A DNA stretch of 40,052 nucleotides from CAZOVK01 sp964583165 (GCA_964583165.1 CAZOVK010000013.1:1-40052); one strand, 5' to 3'; shown: positions 9,367 to 18,710, numbered from the stretch's first letter. Notes: a model not told the origin generated them from the letters alone. Translations and numbers: made by a program.

Positions 9367-11121
9367 TTACACCTTCTTTGGGGCGAGTGCCGTGACGAAA
9401 CGTTCGTCAGGCGTTACGTATGCCGTCTTTTGGTTCGTGTAAATCACAAAGCCCGGTTTAGCGCCCGATGGCTTCTTCACATATTTTCGCAAACAATAGT
9501 CAACGGGTACAAGGCTTGATTTCTGCCCCTTTGAGTAGAACGCCGCGAGCATGGCGGCTTCTTCAAGGGTTTTTTCAGGTACGGGCTGGTTGTTCGTGAC
9601 AATCAACACGTGAGAACCGGGGATGTCCTTTGTGTGTAGCCACATATCAGAACCTTGACCCGAGAACGTCAGTTCGTCATTCTGGCGGTTGTTCTTACCT
9701 ACAAAAATCGTGAAGCCGTCAGATGACGTGAATGAAAGCGGCTTTGTTGAGGTCGTTTTGCGCCCGTCCTTTTTGGTTTTGCGCGCCTTTAGGTAACCCA
9801 AAGCGGCGAGTTCATCACGAATTTCGTCAATCTCGCGCTCGTGCGTGACGGCTGTGAGCGCGAAAAGTATGCCATCAAGGTAGGTTATCTCTTCGCGGCT
9901 CTGGGTGGCTTGAACAGTCGCGTTTTCGTGCGTGCGCTTCTGTTTGTTGTATTTCTTGAAGTAATTCTGCGCGTTCTGGCTCGGCGTTTTCTGTGTGTCA
10001 AGCAGTATTGTGACCTCGGGCGTATCTTCTTCGTAGTAGTTTTGGGTTATGAGGGAAGTTTGCCCTTGCTTGATAGCGTAAATATTCGCCGTGATGAGTT
10101 CGCCGAATACGCGATTTTCTTCGCGACCTAAAGTGTCCGCGATTGCCTTTTCTTGTATGTCCAGCTTTCGAACGGCGCGGTCAAGAAAGCCCGAAACGAG
10201 CTTGCGCAAGTCCTGTGATTTTTGGGCTATGCGGTTCACGTCGTCTTTTTGAGCGTAAAAATCGTCTAATAACGCCGAAATAGCGGTGTATCGCACGTCT
10301 TCATAACCCGCGTAAACACCCATATCGAACACAGAAAAATCAGCGGGTTTACCGGTTTCTTCTTTATATATATGGCATTCAAACTCGCCGCTTTTCGCGC
10401 GTTCCGAAAAGCTCTCGAATGCCGCGAACAATCGCGCCGCTTCATCAGCAGAAACAGAAGCGGCAGGTCTTCCCGCGTCGATATCTGCGCGGTGTAACAT
10501 CTCTGACGCGAGAATTGGGCTTACGCCCGTGTAATTCAGATAAACCGCCTTTTGAGCGTTCAAATCAGACGAAACAAAGCGGCGGATAAATCCGTTGTTG
10601 CTTTCGGTCAGCGGGTTTGTCTTGTCACTGGGCGGGCGCGTGTATATAAGCCCCGGCAAGACTTCACGCACGCGGCTTTTCTCCTGTGTGACGCGCTTAA
10701 TCGAGTCAATTATCTTACCCGCCGCGTCTGTGAGAATGATATTGGAGTGTTTGCCCATCATCTCAATGATGAGTTTTTTCACTGTCAAGTCGCCCATTTC
10801 TGTCGCGCTCTCGATATGAAACTCAATGACGCGCTCGAAATCTGGCTGAATGATGTCCGCTATGCGCCCCGGTGTTAGGTGTTTGCGGAGCGTCATAGCG
10901 AACTGCGGGGCTTGCATGGGGTTTTCTTTTGCAATCGTTGTCAGGTGGGCGCGGGGGCTGGCGGCGCTCGCTGTCAGAAACAGCTTGAAATTCGCGCCGC
11001 CGCGCACGTTTATAATCAGCTCGTCGCGCTCGGGCTGAAACACCTTGTCCACACGAGCGCCGAGAATCTTTTCGCGCAACTCCGCGACAACCGCCGCGAC
11101 GGCGAATCCGTCAAATGCCAC
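9367..11121 (-). CDS. rqcH: RqcH/Rqc2 ribosome quality-control factor (NFACT family)
   Basis: The 584-residue protein begins MAFDGFAVAAVV, the hallmark NFACT start, from a GTG codon preceded by GAGGTGAT. NFACT-N spans about 1-200, a helix-rich middle region with a coiled coil about 250-430, and NFACT-R about 445-560 (GFTIFVGKNNRQND, MWLHTKDIPGSHV). In bacteria this protein binds stalled 50S subunits and adds alanine tails that mark nascent chains for proteolysis; it was earlier called fibronectin-binding protein. The DR pair used for tRNA contact in Bacillus subtilis appears here as E96-R97, a mild change. It lies between the helicase and polC in one operon. Confidence 0.95.
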   Translation of the reverse strand: MAFDGFAVAAVVAELREKILGARVDKVFQPERDELIINVRGGANFKLFLTASAASPRAHLTTIAKENPMQAPQFAMTLRKHLTPGRIADIIQPDFERVIEFHIESATEMGDLTVKKLIIEMMGKHSNIILTDAAGKIIDSIKRVTQEKSRVREVLPGLIYTRPPSDKTNPLTESNNGFIRRFVSSDLNAQKAVYLNYTGVSPILASEMLHRADIDAGRPAASVSADEAARLFAAFESFSERAKSGEFECHIYKEETGKPADFSVFDMGVYAGYEDVRYTAISALLDDFYAQKDDVNRIAQKSQDLRKLVSGFLDRAVRKLDIQEKAIADTLGREENRVFGELITANIYAIKQGQTSLITQNYYEEDTPEVTILLDTQKTPSQNAQNYFKKYNKQKRTHENATVQATQSREEITYLDGILFALTAVTHEREIDEIRDELAALGYLKARKTKKDGRKTTSTKPLSFTSSDGFTIFVGKNNRQNDELTFSGQGSDMWLHTKDIPGSHVLIVTNNQPVPEKTLEEAAMLAAFYSKGQKSSLVPVDYCLRKYVKKPSGAKPGFVIYTNQKTAYVTPDERFVTALAPKKV

Positions 11122-11147
11122 AAAATCACCTCGTGAAAGGCGTTACG

Positions 11148-12803
11148 TTACTTCCGTTTCGCCTTCTCTACGTTAATCTTCTTGCCCTTGTATTTCTTGC
11201 CCTTTATCATGTTCGACACATGTTTGATGTGCTCTTTCGGGATGTCCACGAATGAGAATTCGTCATAGAGGTCGATATTACCAATGATGCGCTTTTGAAT
11301 ACCCGAATGGGTGATGAGAATGTTCAAAAGCTCGGGCACTGTCAGTTTATCCTTTTTGCCGATATTGATGAACAGGCGTTCCATACCCTCTGACGAGTAT
11401 TTGCCGTTGCCGCGGTTGCCGCCTTCGCGGTCAATACCTTTTTCGCGGCGCGGCTCACGTACAGGCTCGTTTAAGTCTTCGTCAACCGCGTTCGCGTCAA
11501 AGAGGTTCATTTTGAGCAACGCCGCCGCAATATCTGTCGCCGTGTATTCGTCGTTAGCCGTCATTTCGTTGACAAGGTTCACGTATTTCGTGAGCTTTCC
11601 GTCTTCGAGTGACGCAATGACCTGCTCAATGAACGCTTTAATACGGACTTCTTCTATGTCAGCCAGCGCGGGTAGGCGGCTGTGTTCAATCTTGCTCTTG
11701 GTATAACGCATGATATCGCGAAGCTTGTAAATCTCACGCCCCACAACAAACGTGAACGCTACGCCCGATTTGCCCGCGCGTGCCGTGCGCCCTATGCGGT
11801 GTACGTAGTATTCCTCGTCTTGCGGCACGTCATAGTTGAACACCATGTCGATTTCAGAAACGTCAATGCCACGCGCCGCCACGTCTGTCGCAACGAGAAT
11901 GTCAATGGTCTTGTTACGGAATTTCTTCATTACCATGTCGCGTTGTGGCTGTTTCAAATCGCCGTGAAGCGCTTCGGCGAAGTAACCGCGGCTTTGAAGC
12001 TGTTCAACAAGCTCATCCACGCGCTTCTTCGTATTACAGAATACGAGGGCAAGTTGTGGGTTATGCAAGTCAATAAGGCGGCAGAGCGCCTCGGGCTTCG
12101 AGTGTTCCTTGACCTCGAAATAAATCTGCTCGATATTCGGCACGGTCATTTCGCGGTGGACTGTCTTAATCTGAATCGGGTCGTCAAAGAATCGCTCCGC
12201 CAAATCGAGAATCTCACGCGGCATGGTTGCCGAGAACATGATGGTCTGACGTTCCTCGCTCATACGTTCGAGAATAAACTCGATGTCCTCACGAAAACCC
12301 ATATCGAGCATTTCATCTGCTTCGTCTAACACGACAGCGCGAACGCTGTCCATGCGGAGGGTGCGGCGGTTCATGTGGTCCATGACGCGCCCGGGTGTGC
12401 CGATTACGACTTGAACGCCCTTTTTGAGCGCAATAATCTGACGGTCAATCGGCTGACCGCCATAGATGGGCAGAACGCGGATATTATCCCTGTATTTTAA
12501 GAGTTTACGAAACTCCTCTGATACTTGAATCGCTAACTCGCGCGTGGGGCAGAGTATGACCGCTTGCAAGCGGCGGTCTTCGGGGTTAATCCGCTCCAAA
12601 ATCGGGATGCCGAACGCGGCAGTCTTGCCCGTGCCCGTCTGTGATTGACCCAAAACGTCATGCCCGCGCATAATAAGCTCTATCGCCTGTGACTGAATCG
12701 GTGTCGCTTCCTCATAGCCTAAGTCCTCGATTGCGCGGAGTGTCGCCGCGCCGAGTCCCATGTCCGAAAAGTTCGGTGTTGTTTGAATCTCCATTAAATG
12801 CAC
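11148..12803 (-). CDS. deaD: DEAD-box RNA helicase with C-terminal DbpA-type RNA-binding domain
   Basis: Two RecA-like domains show the DEAD-box motifs: the Q motif (ATPIQSQAI), AQTGTGKT-like QTGTGKTAA, PTRELA, DEADEMLDMGF, SAT, RGIDV and HRIGRTARAG. A C-terminal DbpA-type RNA-binding fold follows (about the last 75 residues), then a lysine-rich tail. The likely role is rRNA/mRNA unwinding and ribosome assembly. I prefer the GTG start at 12803 because AAAGG lies five bases upstream; the ATG at 12794 is also possible with a 14-base spacing. A start further upstream at 12830 would put the promoter inside the gene. It heads the minus-strand operon containing rqcH and polC. Confidence 0.95.
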   Translation of the reverse strand: MHLMEIQTTPNFSDMGLGAATLRAIEDLGYEEATPIQSQAIELIMRGHDVLGQSQTGTGKTAAFGIPILERINPEDRRLQAVILCPTRELAIQVSEEFRKLLKYRDNIRVLPIYGGQPIDRQIIALKKGVQVVIGTPGRVMDHMNRRTLRMDSVRAVVLDEADEMLDMGFREDIEFILERMSEERQTIMFSATMPREILDLAERFFDDPIQIKTVHREMTVPNIEQIYFEVKEHSKPEALCRLIDLHNPQLALVFCNTKKRVDELVEQLQSRGYFAEALHGDLKQPQRDMVMKKFRNKTIDILVATDVAARGIDVSEIDMVFNYDVPQDEEYYVHRIGRTARAGKSGVAFTFVVGREIYKLRDIMRYTKSKIEHSRLPALADIEEVRIKAFIEQVIASLEDGKLTKYVNLVNEMTANDEYTATDIAAALLKMNLFDANAVDEDLNEPVREPRREKGIDREGGNRGNGKYSSEGMERLFINIGKKDKLTVPELLNILITHSGIQKRIIGNIDLYDEFSFVDIPKEHIKHVSNMIKGKKYKGKKINVEKAKRK

Positions 12804-12838
12804 TTTTTCCTTTCTGGTACAAAACCTCATAACAATTT

Positions 12839-12867
12839 ATTGTATAACATATGCTTTAATATTGCAA
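12839..12867 (-). promoter_or_regulatory. Sigma-A-type promoter of the deaD-rqcH-polC operon
   Basis: Read on the minus strand, TTGCAA (12867-12862), a 17-base spacer and TACAAT (12844-12839) give a good -35/-10 pair about 35 bases before the helicase start. The same TTGCAA, being its own reverse complement, also fits as the -35 box of the opposing uppP promoter. Confidence 0.65.
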
Positions 12868-12890
12868 GTTTTATCAATAGATGTTATAAT
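12862..12890 (+). promoter_or_regulatory. Sigma-A-type promoter of the uppP operon
   Basis: TTGCAA (12862-12867), a 17-base spacer and a perfect TATAAT (12885-12890) lie about 20 bases before the uppP start codon and its GGGGGG-rich ribosome site. Confidence 0.75.
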
Positions 12891-12910
12891 CGATTTAACG
12901 GGGGGTTAAC

Positions 12911-13690
12911 ATGAATTTATTGTCTGCTCTTTTTTTGGGCTTCATACAGGGAATGGCGGAGTTTCTGCCGATTTCCAGTTCGGGGCACTTGTTATTTTTC
13001 CAAAATCTGCTGGGTGTGAGTGAAAACAACCTGCTTTTTGATGTTGTGGTACATCTTGGAACACTCGTTCCTGTTTGTGTTGTCTACTTTAAGGACATAC
13101 TGGCGCTTATAAAGAAGCCGTTTCAGTGGTTGACATTGTGTCTGGTTGTGGCGACTATACCTGCTGTTATTGTTGCGTTTGTGTTTGGTGATGTGATTGA
13201 CGCGGCGTTTACGAATACCAATTTGTTGCCGATTACGTTTGCGATAACGGGGTTTTTGTTGATTTATGCTGATATGGCTAAGACGGGCAAGCGCTCAGAG
13301 AAACAACTGTCTATATTCGATTCGCTGTTGATTGGGTTGGTACAAGCCTTCGCGATTCTGCCCGGCATTTCGCGGTCGGGTAGTACGATTACGGCGGGTT
13401 TGACGCGCGGCATTTCGCGCGAGGGCGCGGCGAAGTTCAGTTTTTTGATGTCGATACCCGTTATCTTGGGCGCGGCTGTTCTTGAAATTAAGAAGCTTGT
13501 GACGAGCGAAGTGGTTGTTGAATCGAGCTTCATCTTGCCGTCTGTCTTTGGTTTTCTGGCGGCGGCGGGGGCGGGTTATCTCGCGATTCAGTTCTTCGTA
13601 CGGCTTGTCAAAGCGGGTAAGCTCAAATACTTCGCGATTTACCTGTTTGTCATTGCATTTGTCGTGTTACTGTTGAACATATTAGGATAA
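12911..13690 (+). CDS. uppP: Undecaprenyl-diphosphate phosphatase (UppP/BacA)
   Basis: This 259-residue polytopic membrane protein carries both family signatures: GMAEFLPISSSGH (E17, S22-S24, H26) near the N terminus and PGISRSGSTI (R155) in the second half. The enzyme removes the terminal phosphate from undecaprenyl diphosphate to recycle the lipid carrier for cell-wall synthesis, and overproduction is known to give bacitracin resistance. It is the first gene of a plus-strand run with the PHP gene 12 bases downstream, and has its own promoter directly upstream. Confidence 0.97.
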   Translation: MNLLSALFLGFIQGMAEFLPISSSGHLLFFQNLLGVSENNLLFDVVVHLGTLVPVCVVYFKDILALIKKPFQWLTLCLVVATIPAVIVAFVFGDVIDAAFTNTNLLPITFAITGFLLIYADMAKTGKRSEKQLSIFDSLLIGLVQAFAILPGISRSGSTITAGLTRGISREGAAKFSFLMSIPVILGAAVLEIKKLVTSEVVVESSFILPSVFGFLAAAGAGYLAIQFFVRLVKAGKLKYFAIYLFVIAFVVLLLNILG

Positions 13691-13702
13691 AAGGGGATAA
13701 AT

Positions 13703-14428
13703 ATGAAAATCTATGTTGACCCGCATACACATACAATCGCGAGCATTCACGCATACTCGACAATCCTTGAAAACGCGAGATTCGCGGCGGATAGGGGCTT
13801 GAAGGCGATTGGCATAACCGACCATGCGCCCGCCTTGGTGAATTCCACGAAGCCCGAACACTTCAAAAACCTACGGACTCTGCCCGAGGAAGTCTATGGC
13901 GTAAAGCTATTGCCGGGTGTTGAGTTGAATATCATGAACGTCGAGGGTGATATAGACCTTGATTTAACTGTCTTAAAGCGCATGACGGTGGTCATTGCGA
14001 GCATTCATGAACAAACATACGAGATAACAACAGCCGAAAACCATACGAAATCATTCATAAACGTGATGAAAAACCCATATGTCCGTATCATGGGGCATCT
14101 GGCTGACGGGCGCATACCGTTTGATATGCCCGCCGTTGTAAAAGCCGCGATTGAAACGAACACGCTCATTGAAATTAACAACCTGAGCTTCAACCCGATA
14201 AGTGTCAGACGGTCGGTGCCCGCGTTGGTTGAGCTGATTAGTGTGTGTAGGGCGTTGGGCGCTAAGATTGTTTTAGGCTCTGACGCACATTTCGCGACAC
14301 AGGTGGGCGATTTTAATATGGCCATGCCCTACGTCATTGAAGCGGGCTACCCCGAAGAACTCATTTTGAATGCTGACGCCGAGCGATTCTTGGCGTTCAT
14401 AAATAAACCAAAAAATAACCCCAACTAA
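13703..14428 (+). CDS. PHP-domain metallohydrolase (YcdX-like phosphatase)
   Basis: The 241-residue protein consists of a single PHP domain. Metal-binding motifs follow the family order: DPHTHTIAS (H8, H10), GITDHAP, LPGVELN, VIASIHE and LGSDAH near the C terminus. Related proteins such as YcdX are trinuclear-zinc phosphatases; histidinol-phosphatase-like members also exist, but no histidine genes are nearby, so the substrate is unknown. AAGGGG four bases upstream of the ATG supports the start. It is placed between uppP and pcrA with gaps of 12 and 17 bases. Confidence 0.85.
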   Translation: MKIYVDPHTHTIASIHAYSTILENARFAADRGLKAIGITDHAPALVNSTKPEHFKNLRTLPEEVYGVKLLPGVELNIMNVEGDIDLDLTVLKRMTVVIASIHEQTYEITTAENHTKSFINVMKNPYVRIMGHLADGRIPFDMPAVVKAAIETNTLIEINNLSFNPISVRRSVPALVELISVCRALGAKIVLGSDAHFATQVGDFNMAMPYVIEAGYPEELILNADAERFLAFINKPKNNPN

Positions 14429-14445
14429 CCAAAGGACGGAACAAA

Positions 14446-16677
14446 ATGGATTTATCAACACTAAACCCCATGCAGCTCGAAGCGGTACAGACTACAGAGG
14501 GGCCGCTTTTGTTGTTGGCGGGCGCGGGGAGCGGCAAGACGCGCGCGCTCACTCACCGCATAGCCTATCTCATTGAGCAGGGGCTGGAACCGTACAATAT
14601 CCTTGCGATAACCTTCACGAATAAGGCCGCTAAAGAGATGAAACACCGCGTTGAACAGATGATTAAGCGTGGTAATGAAGTCTGGATTTCGACTTTCCAC
14701 GCGACTTGTGTTAGGATATTGCGGCGCAACGCCGAGCGGATTGGTTTCAACCGATACTTCACGATTTATGATACGGATGACCAAGAAAAACTCATGAAAT
14801 CGCTGTTGCGCGAACACGACTTGAACGAGAAGCAATATCCGGCCAAAACGGTTTTGCATGAAATCAGCCGCGCAAAGGACGATTTAACCACTCCAGAGAT
14901 GTACGCCAAGGCCGCCGAAGACTTCCGTGAGGAGAAAATCGCCGTGCTCTATAGGGCTTATCAGGCGAGGCTTCTGCTCAACAACGCCATGGACTTTGAC
15001 GATATAATAGTTAAGACGATTGAATTGTTCAGAAAAAACCCCGAGGTACTCGCCGAATATCAGCAGCGTTTTCTATACATAATGGTTGACGAGTATCAAG
15101 ACACTAACACGGCGCAGTTCGAGCTTGTGCGGCTTTTGGCGGCGAAGTATAAGAATCTGTGTGTCGTGGGTGATGACGACCAGAGTATATACGGCTGGCG
15201 CGGGGCGAATATCAAGAATATTCTGGATTTTGAGAAGAGCTACCCTAACGCGACGGTCATACGCCTTGAACAGAATTATCGTTCGACAGGCGCGATTTTG
15301 GATGCGGCGAACGCTGTTATAAAGAACAATAAGGGGCGAAAGCAGAAAAAGCTTTGGACAGAGAGCGAGCGTGGCAGTCTTGTTAAGATATTCCACGCGC
15401 CGTCAGACATGGACGAGGCATTTTACGTAATCAACAGTATCAAGGATAGGCATGAAAAGGGCGAGAAACTCGCCAATTTCGCGATACTCTACCGCACGAA
15501 CGCTCAATCGCGCCTGTTTGAAGACCGCCTTGTGAAGCTCAATATCCCATATCGGCTTGTGGGTGGCGTTCGGTTCTATGAAAGACGCGAGATTAAGGAC
15601 GTGCTGGCTTATTTGCGCGTCATTTTGAATCCATATGATGAAATCAGCGTGAAACGGATTATCAATATACCCCGGAGGGGTATCGGCCAGACTACGCTTG
15701 ATAAGATAACGGCGTATGCCATTGCTAATGAAATGGCGTTTTTCGAGGCTTTGAAGGCCGTGGAGCATATCCTCCAGACAAAGGCTAAGTGTAAGCCCGT
15801 TTATGCGTTTGTGGAGCTTATTGAGAGCCTTAGGCGTGATGCGGCTGAACATACGGTCAGCGAATTGATGAACTTGATGTTGGAGAGAACGGGCTACCTA
15901 CTTGAACTCGAAGCCGACACAGACGATAACGGCGAAACACGCGCTGAGAACGTGGAAGAACTCATCTCTAAAGCCGTACAGTATGAGCAGGACGATGAAA
16001 ACCCGACTTTGGCGGGCTTCCTCGAAGATGTGTCGCTTGTTGCGGATGTAGATAACTTGAATGCGGACGACGACGGCGTTGTGCTGATGACTGTGCATTC
16101 AGCCAAGGGGTTGGAGTTCCCTGTGGTGTTTTTGTGTGGGCTTGAAGAAGGGTTATTCCCCGGGAATCGCGCGATACAAAGCCCTAACCCGAACGACATT
16201 GAGGAAGAGCGGCGGCTTTGTTATGTCGCGATAACACGCGCAGAGCGTGAGTTGTATGTGACACACGCCGTGACGCGCCTTCAATACGGACACCAAGTAT
16301 ATAACCCGCCGTCACGATTCATCAAAGAAATACCCGTAACCCTGTTGGAGGATGTAATGAAACGTACCGTAAAACCTGTCCTTGAAGCGGGCAAGCGCAA
16401 CCTCGCGAACGCAGACTTGCGCGAATCCGTCAAGAGTGTGAACATAAAGAGCGAAGCGAAGAATTACCTTGAAGCCACCATATCCGCAATCCCTGCGCCC
16501 GTCGGCGTTAGTCTTGACTTCGGCGTTGGTGACCGCGTGCGCCAGATTCGCTATGGCGTGGGCGTTGTGACTAATATAGCGGCCGCCGGTGCAGACTATG
16601 AGGTAACGGTGGAATTTCCCGACATTGGCGCGAAAAAATTTATGGCACATCTGTCAAAGCTTACAAAAGCTGAATAA
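14446..16677 (+). CDS. pcrA: UvrD/PcrA-type superfamily 1 DNA helicase
   Basis: At 743 residues it has the full PcrA length. SF1A motifs are in order: the Q-motif LNPMQLEAV, Walker A AGAGSGKT, TFTNKAAKEM, DEYQDTN, GDDDQSIYGWRGA, EQNYRST, TVHSAKGLEFP and YVAITRAE. The C-terminal tail ends in a Tudor-like module (VGDRVRQIRYGVGVV) of the kind that binds RNA polymerase in PcrA. It unwinds DNA 3' to 5' and acts in repair and replication-transcription conflicts. It is in the same transcription unit as uppP and the PHP gene. Confidence 0.97.
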   Translation: MDLSTLNPMQLEAVQTTEGPLLLLAGAGSGKTRALTHRIAYLIEQGLEPYNILAITFTNKAAKEMKHRVEQMIKRGNEVWISTFHATCVRILRRNAERIGFNRYFTIYDTDDQEKLMKSLLREHDLNEKQYPAKTVLHEISRAKDDLTTPEMYAKAAEDFREEKIAVLYRAYQARLLLNNAMDFDDIIVKTIELFRKNPEVLAEYQQRFLYIMVDEYQDTNTAQFELVRLLAAKYKNLCVVGDDDQSIYGWRGANIKNILDFEKSYPNATVIRLEQNYRSTGAILDAANAVIKNNKGRKQKKLWTESERGSLVKIFHAPSDMDEAFYVINSIKDRHEKGEKLANFAILYRTNAQSRLFEDRLVKLNIPYRLVGGVRFYERREIKDVLAYLRVILNPYDEISVKRIINIPRRGIGQTTLDKITAYAIANEMAFFEALKAVEHILQTKAKCKPVYAFVELIESLRRDAAEHTVSELMNLMLERTGYLLELEADTDDNGETRAENVEELISKAVQYEQDDENPTLAGFLEDVSLVADVDNLNADDDGVVLMTVHSAKGLEFPVVFLCGLEEGLFPGNRAIQSPNPNDIEEERRLCYVAITRAERELYVTHAVTRLQYGHQVYNPPSRFIKEIPVTLLEDVMKRTVKPVLEAGKRNLANADLRESVKSVNIKSEAKNYLEATISAIPAPVGVSLDFGVGDRVRQIRYGVGVVTNIAAAGADYEVTVEFPDIGAKKFMAHLSKLTKAE

Positions 16678-16701
16678 ATCAGTAGTTCGAGGTGTTGGAT
16701 A

Positions 16702-17808
16702 GTGGAACAATATGGCAATGATGAATTAGTAAGGGTAGACAATGGGCAAGTCAAGCCGCAACCGCAGGCTGACACGCTTTCGATAGACAAACTCAATTCT
16801 CAAGAACGCGCACGCGCAATGGCGCTCGTTAAGGATTTGAATCTCGGTGACGCGAACGCCGTCATGGAATATGCGGCGGGTTCGCAGGCGAAAGTCGCTC
16901 AGACTTCCGATACGATGCTCGCGAATGTCAGCACGAAGGACTTGGGCGCGATTGGCAAGAGCCTGACTGATTTGGTTGTTGAAATCAAGGGTTTCGACGC
17001 GAGTGGCGAAAAGAGAGGTCTGTTTGGACGCATCAAGGCGAGTATCGAGAAAATGGCGGCGGGGTATCGCAAGGTCGAGGGCAATGTTGACCGCATTGTG
17101 AGCGTTCTTGAAGGTCATAAACGCCAGATGTTCAAGGACTTAGCCATGCTGGACGCGGTGTATGCCGCCAACTATGAGTATTTCAAAGAAATCACATTGT
17201 ATATAATCGCGGGCAAGGAAAAACTCCGTGAGTTTACTGAGGTCACTATCCCTGAGCAACGCCGTGTGGCTGAAACCACGAATGACGAAATGGAGATTCA
17301 GAAGCTGAACGACATGGTTGCGAGCGCGAATCGTTTCGAGAAGCGTTTACACGACCTCATGCTGACACGCACAATCAGTATTCAGCTTGCGCCGCAAATC
17401 CGCTTGCTTCAAAACAATGACCAGACGTTGGCCGAGAAAATCCAGTCGAGTATCGTTAACACGATACCACTCTGGAAGAACCAAATGGTTATAGCGCTAG
17501 GGCTAGCGAATTCAAAGGCCGCTCTTGACGCGCAACGCCAAGTCACGGACATGACGAACGAACTCCTACAGAAAAATTCGGAGTTACTGCGTCAAGGCTC
17601 GGTAGAAATCGCGCGTGAAGCCGAACGCGGCATTGTGAGTATTGAAACAGTCAGAAAAACCAATGAGAACCTCATTGCCACGATAAACGAGGTGCTCGAC
17701 ATACAGCAAAAAGGTAGCGCCGAACGCCGCGCCGCCGAAGTGGAGCTGTCAAACATGGAGCAGCAGCTCAAAACCACACTGTTAGAGGCGAACCGTAGAA
17801 ATATGTAG
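16702..17808 (+). CDS. telA: TelA/KlaA family 'toxic anion resistance' protein
   Basis: The 368-residue protein aligns with the TelA family through its whole length. It is charged and mostly alpha-helical, with KDLGAIGKSLTDLV, a RGLFGRIKASIEK stretch near residues 108-121 and the family block TIQLAPQIRLLQNND-like SIQLAPQIRLLQ near 225-236. No membrane segment is seen. The name comes from plasmid tellurite resistance, but chromosomal members are linked to envelope stress and the biochemical role is not settled. It starts at GTG with GAGGTG about seven bases upstream, and is followed 44 bases later by an unrecognised gene that may be its partner. Confidence 0.92.
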   Translation: MEQYGNDELVRVDNGQVKPQPQADTLSIDKLNSQERARAMALVKDLNLGDANAVMEYAAGSQAKVAQTSDTMLANVSTKDLGAIGKSLTDLVVEIKGFDASGEKRGLFGRIKASIEKMAAGYRKVEGNVDRIVSVLEGHKRQMFKDLAMLDAVYAANYEYFKEITLYIIAGKEKLREFTEVTIPEQRRVAETTNDEMEIQKLNDMVASANRFEKRLHDLMLTRTISIQLAPQIRLLQNNDQTLAEKIQSSIVNTIPLWKNQMVIALGLANSKAALDAQRQVTDMTNELLQKNSELLRQGSVEIAREAERGIVSIETVRKTNENLIATINEVLDIQQKGSAERRAAEVELSNMEQQLKTTLLEANRRNM

Positions 17809-17852
17809 ACTCATCTGCGAAACAGGCTTTAGCTTGATTGGGGGGTGATTGT

Positions 17853-18710
17853 GTGGGTAATGACAAGGCATCACAGGTTGTCCGCGACAGCACAATACGT
17901 ACAGGGCGCATTCAGGTTACTACGACAAACCCTGAGCTGAAGGACAAAATCAGGCTTGATTTGGGGCCAAATGAGCCGGTCAATTGGTTCATCCAGTTTA
18001 ATATCGCGCTCGACCCCGCGTCTGTCACACACAAGACCGCCCGCGTTATGGAAACCGACGGTACAATCCTAGCTACAGACATCACCTACGAGCCGTCGCG
18101 CAACCTCGTTGTCATCCTCCCGCTTGACACCTACGAAGATAACCGCTATTACATCCTTACAATCAAGAAAAAGGTTAAATCTGCGCTCGGTCAACATCTC
18201 AAACGTGACATAAACATCATGTTTAAGCTGTTCGAGAACAAAATCTCCGAATACAAAATATTGCCACCAAACGTCGTTCTGCCAAAGCCAAAGCCGCGCA
18301 AAAAGACCTCACCACATGGTCAATCCGTGACGAAATTCTACTCGTTCATGAACGAACAGAAGTTCAAAGAAACCCCGCTCGATAAACTCATGTATGGGCC
18401 AATCAAGCTGAATTGGCTCGCGATAGCGGGGGTTGGTCTGGCGCTTCTGCTTACGGTGGGCAGTTTGGTTGTGAACATATTCATGTTTACGGCTGTGATG
18501 CTTGCTGTTCTGGCCGCAAGTGTGGTCTTTCTGTTCATCTCGACAATGAAAGCCGGCAACTACTCCTCAATCCTATATAACATGGGCGCGAGGGATTTCA
18601 ACCGCGGCGACTATTCGGCAGCAAAGCGCAAAATCATGCGGGCGTTTGAGCTTGACCCGACTAATGAAATGGCTGAATATGCGTTAGGGAAGTTGTCGTT
18701 TTACGATTAA
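17853..18710 (+). CDS. Unrecognised Ig-like / two-helix membrane / TPR protein next to telA
   Basis: I choose the GTG at 17853 because GGGGGTGAT lies just upstream; a TTG 15 bases earlier has no site. The 285-residue product has no signal peptide. Residues about 35-130 look like a bacterial Ig-like (Big_5/SbsA-type) beta domain with the usual pattern of a conserved sign-containing strand and YILTI near its end. A basic linker (KPKPRKK) follows, then two close membrane helices (about 187-228) and a short C-terminal TPR-like helix pair (DYSAAKRKIMRAFELDPTN). With two helices and no signal, both ends should lie on the same side, probably the cytosol. It is likely co-transcribed with telA. No function is assigned. 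Confidence 0.75.
   Translation: MGNDKASQVVRDSTIRTGRIQVTTTNPELKDKIRLDLGPNEPVNWFIQFNIALDPASVTHKTARVMETDGTILATDITYEPSRNLVVILPLDTYEDNRYYILTIKKKVKSALGQHLKRDINIMFKLFENKISEYKILPPNVVLPKPKPRKKTSPHGQSVTKFYSFMNEQKFKETPLDKLMYGPIKLNWLAIAGVGLALLLTVGSLVVNIFMFTAVMLAVLAASVVFLFISTMKAGNYSSILYNMGARDFNRGDYSAAKRKIMRAFELDPTNEMAEYALGKLSFYD

Noticed and set aside
10825..10845. RqcH with E96-R97 where Bacillus subtilis has Asp-Arg
   Set aside because: Asp to Glu is conservative and may be normal in this lineage; without an alignment it is not evidence of lost function.
11682..12329. A 215-codon plus-strand frame inside the helicase gene
   Set aside because: It mirrors the conserved DEAD-box coding sequence and has no ribosome site or recognisable domain.
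16702..17808. Tellurite-resistance island around telA
   Set aside because: No terC, terD-family or other ter genes are present; this is an isolated chromosomal TelA in a housekeeping operon.
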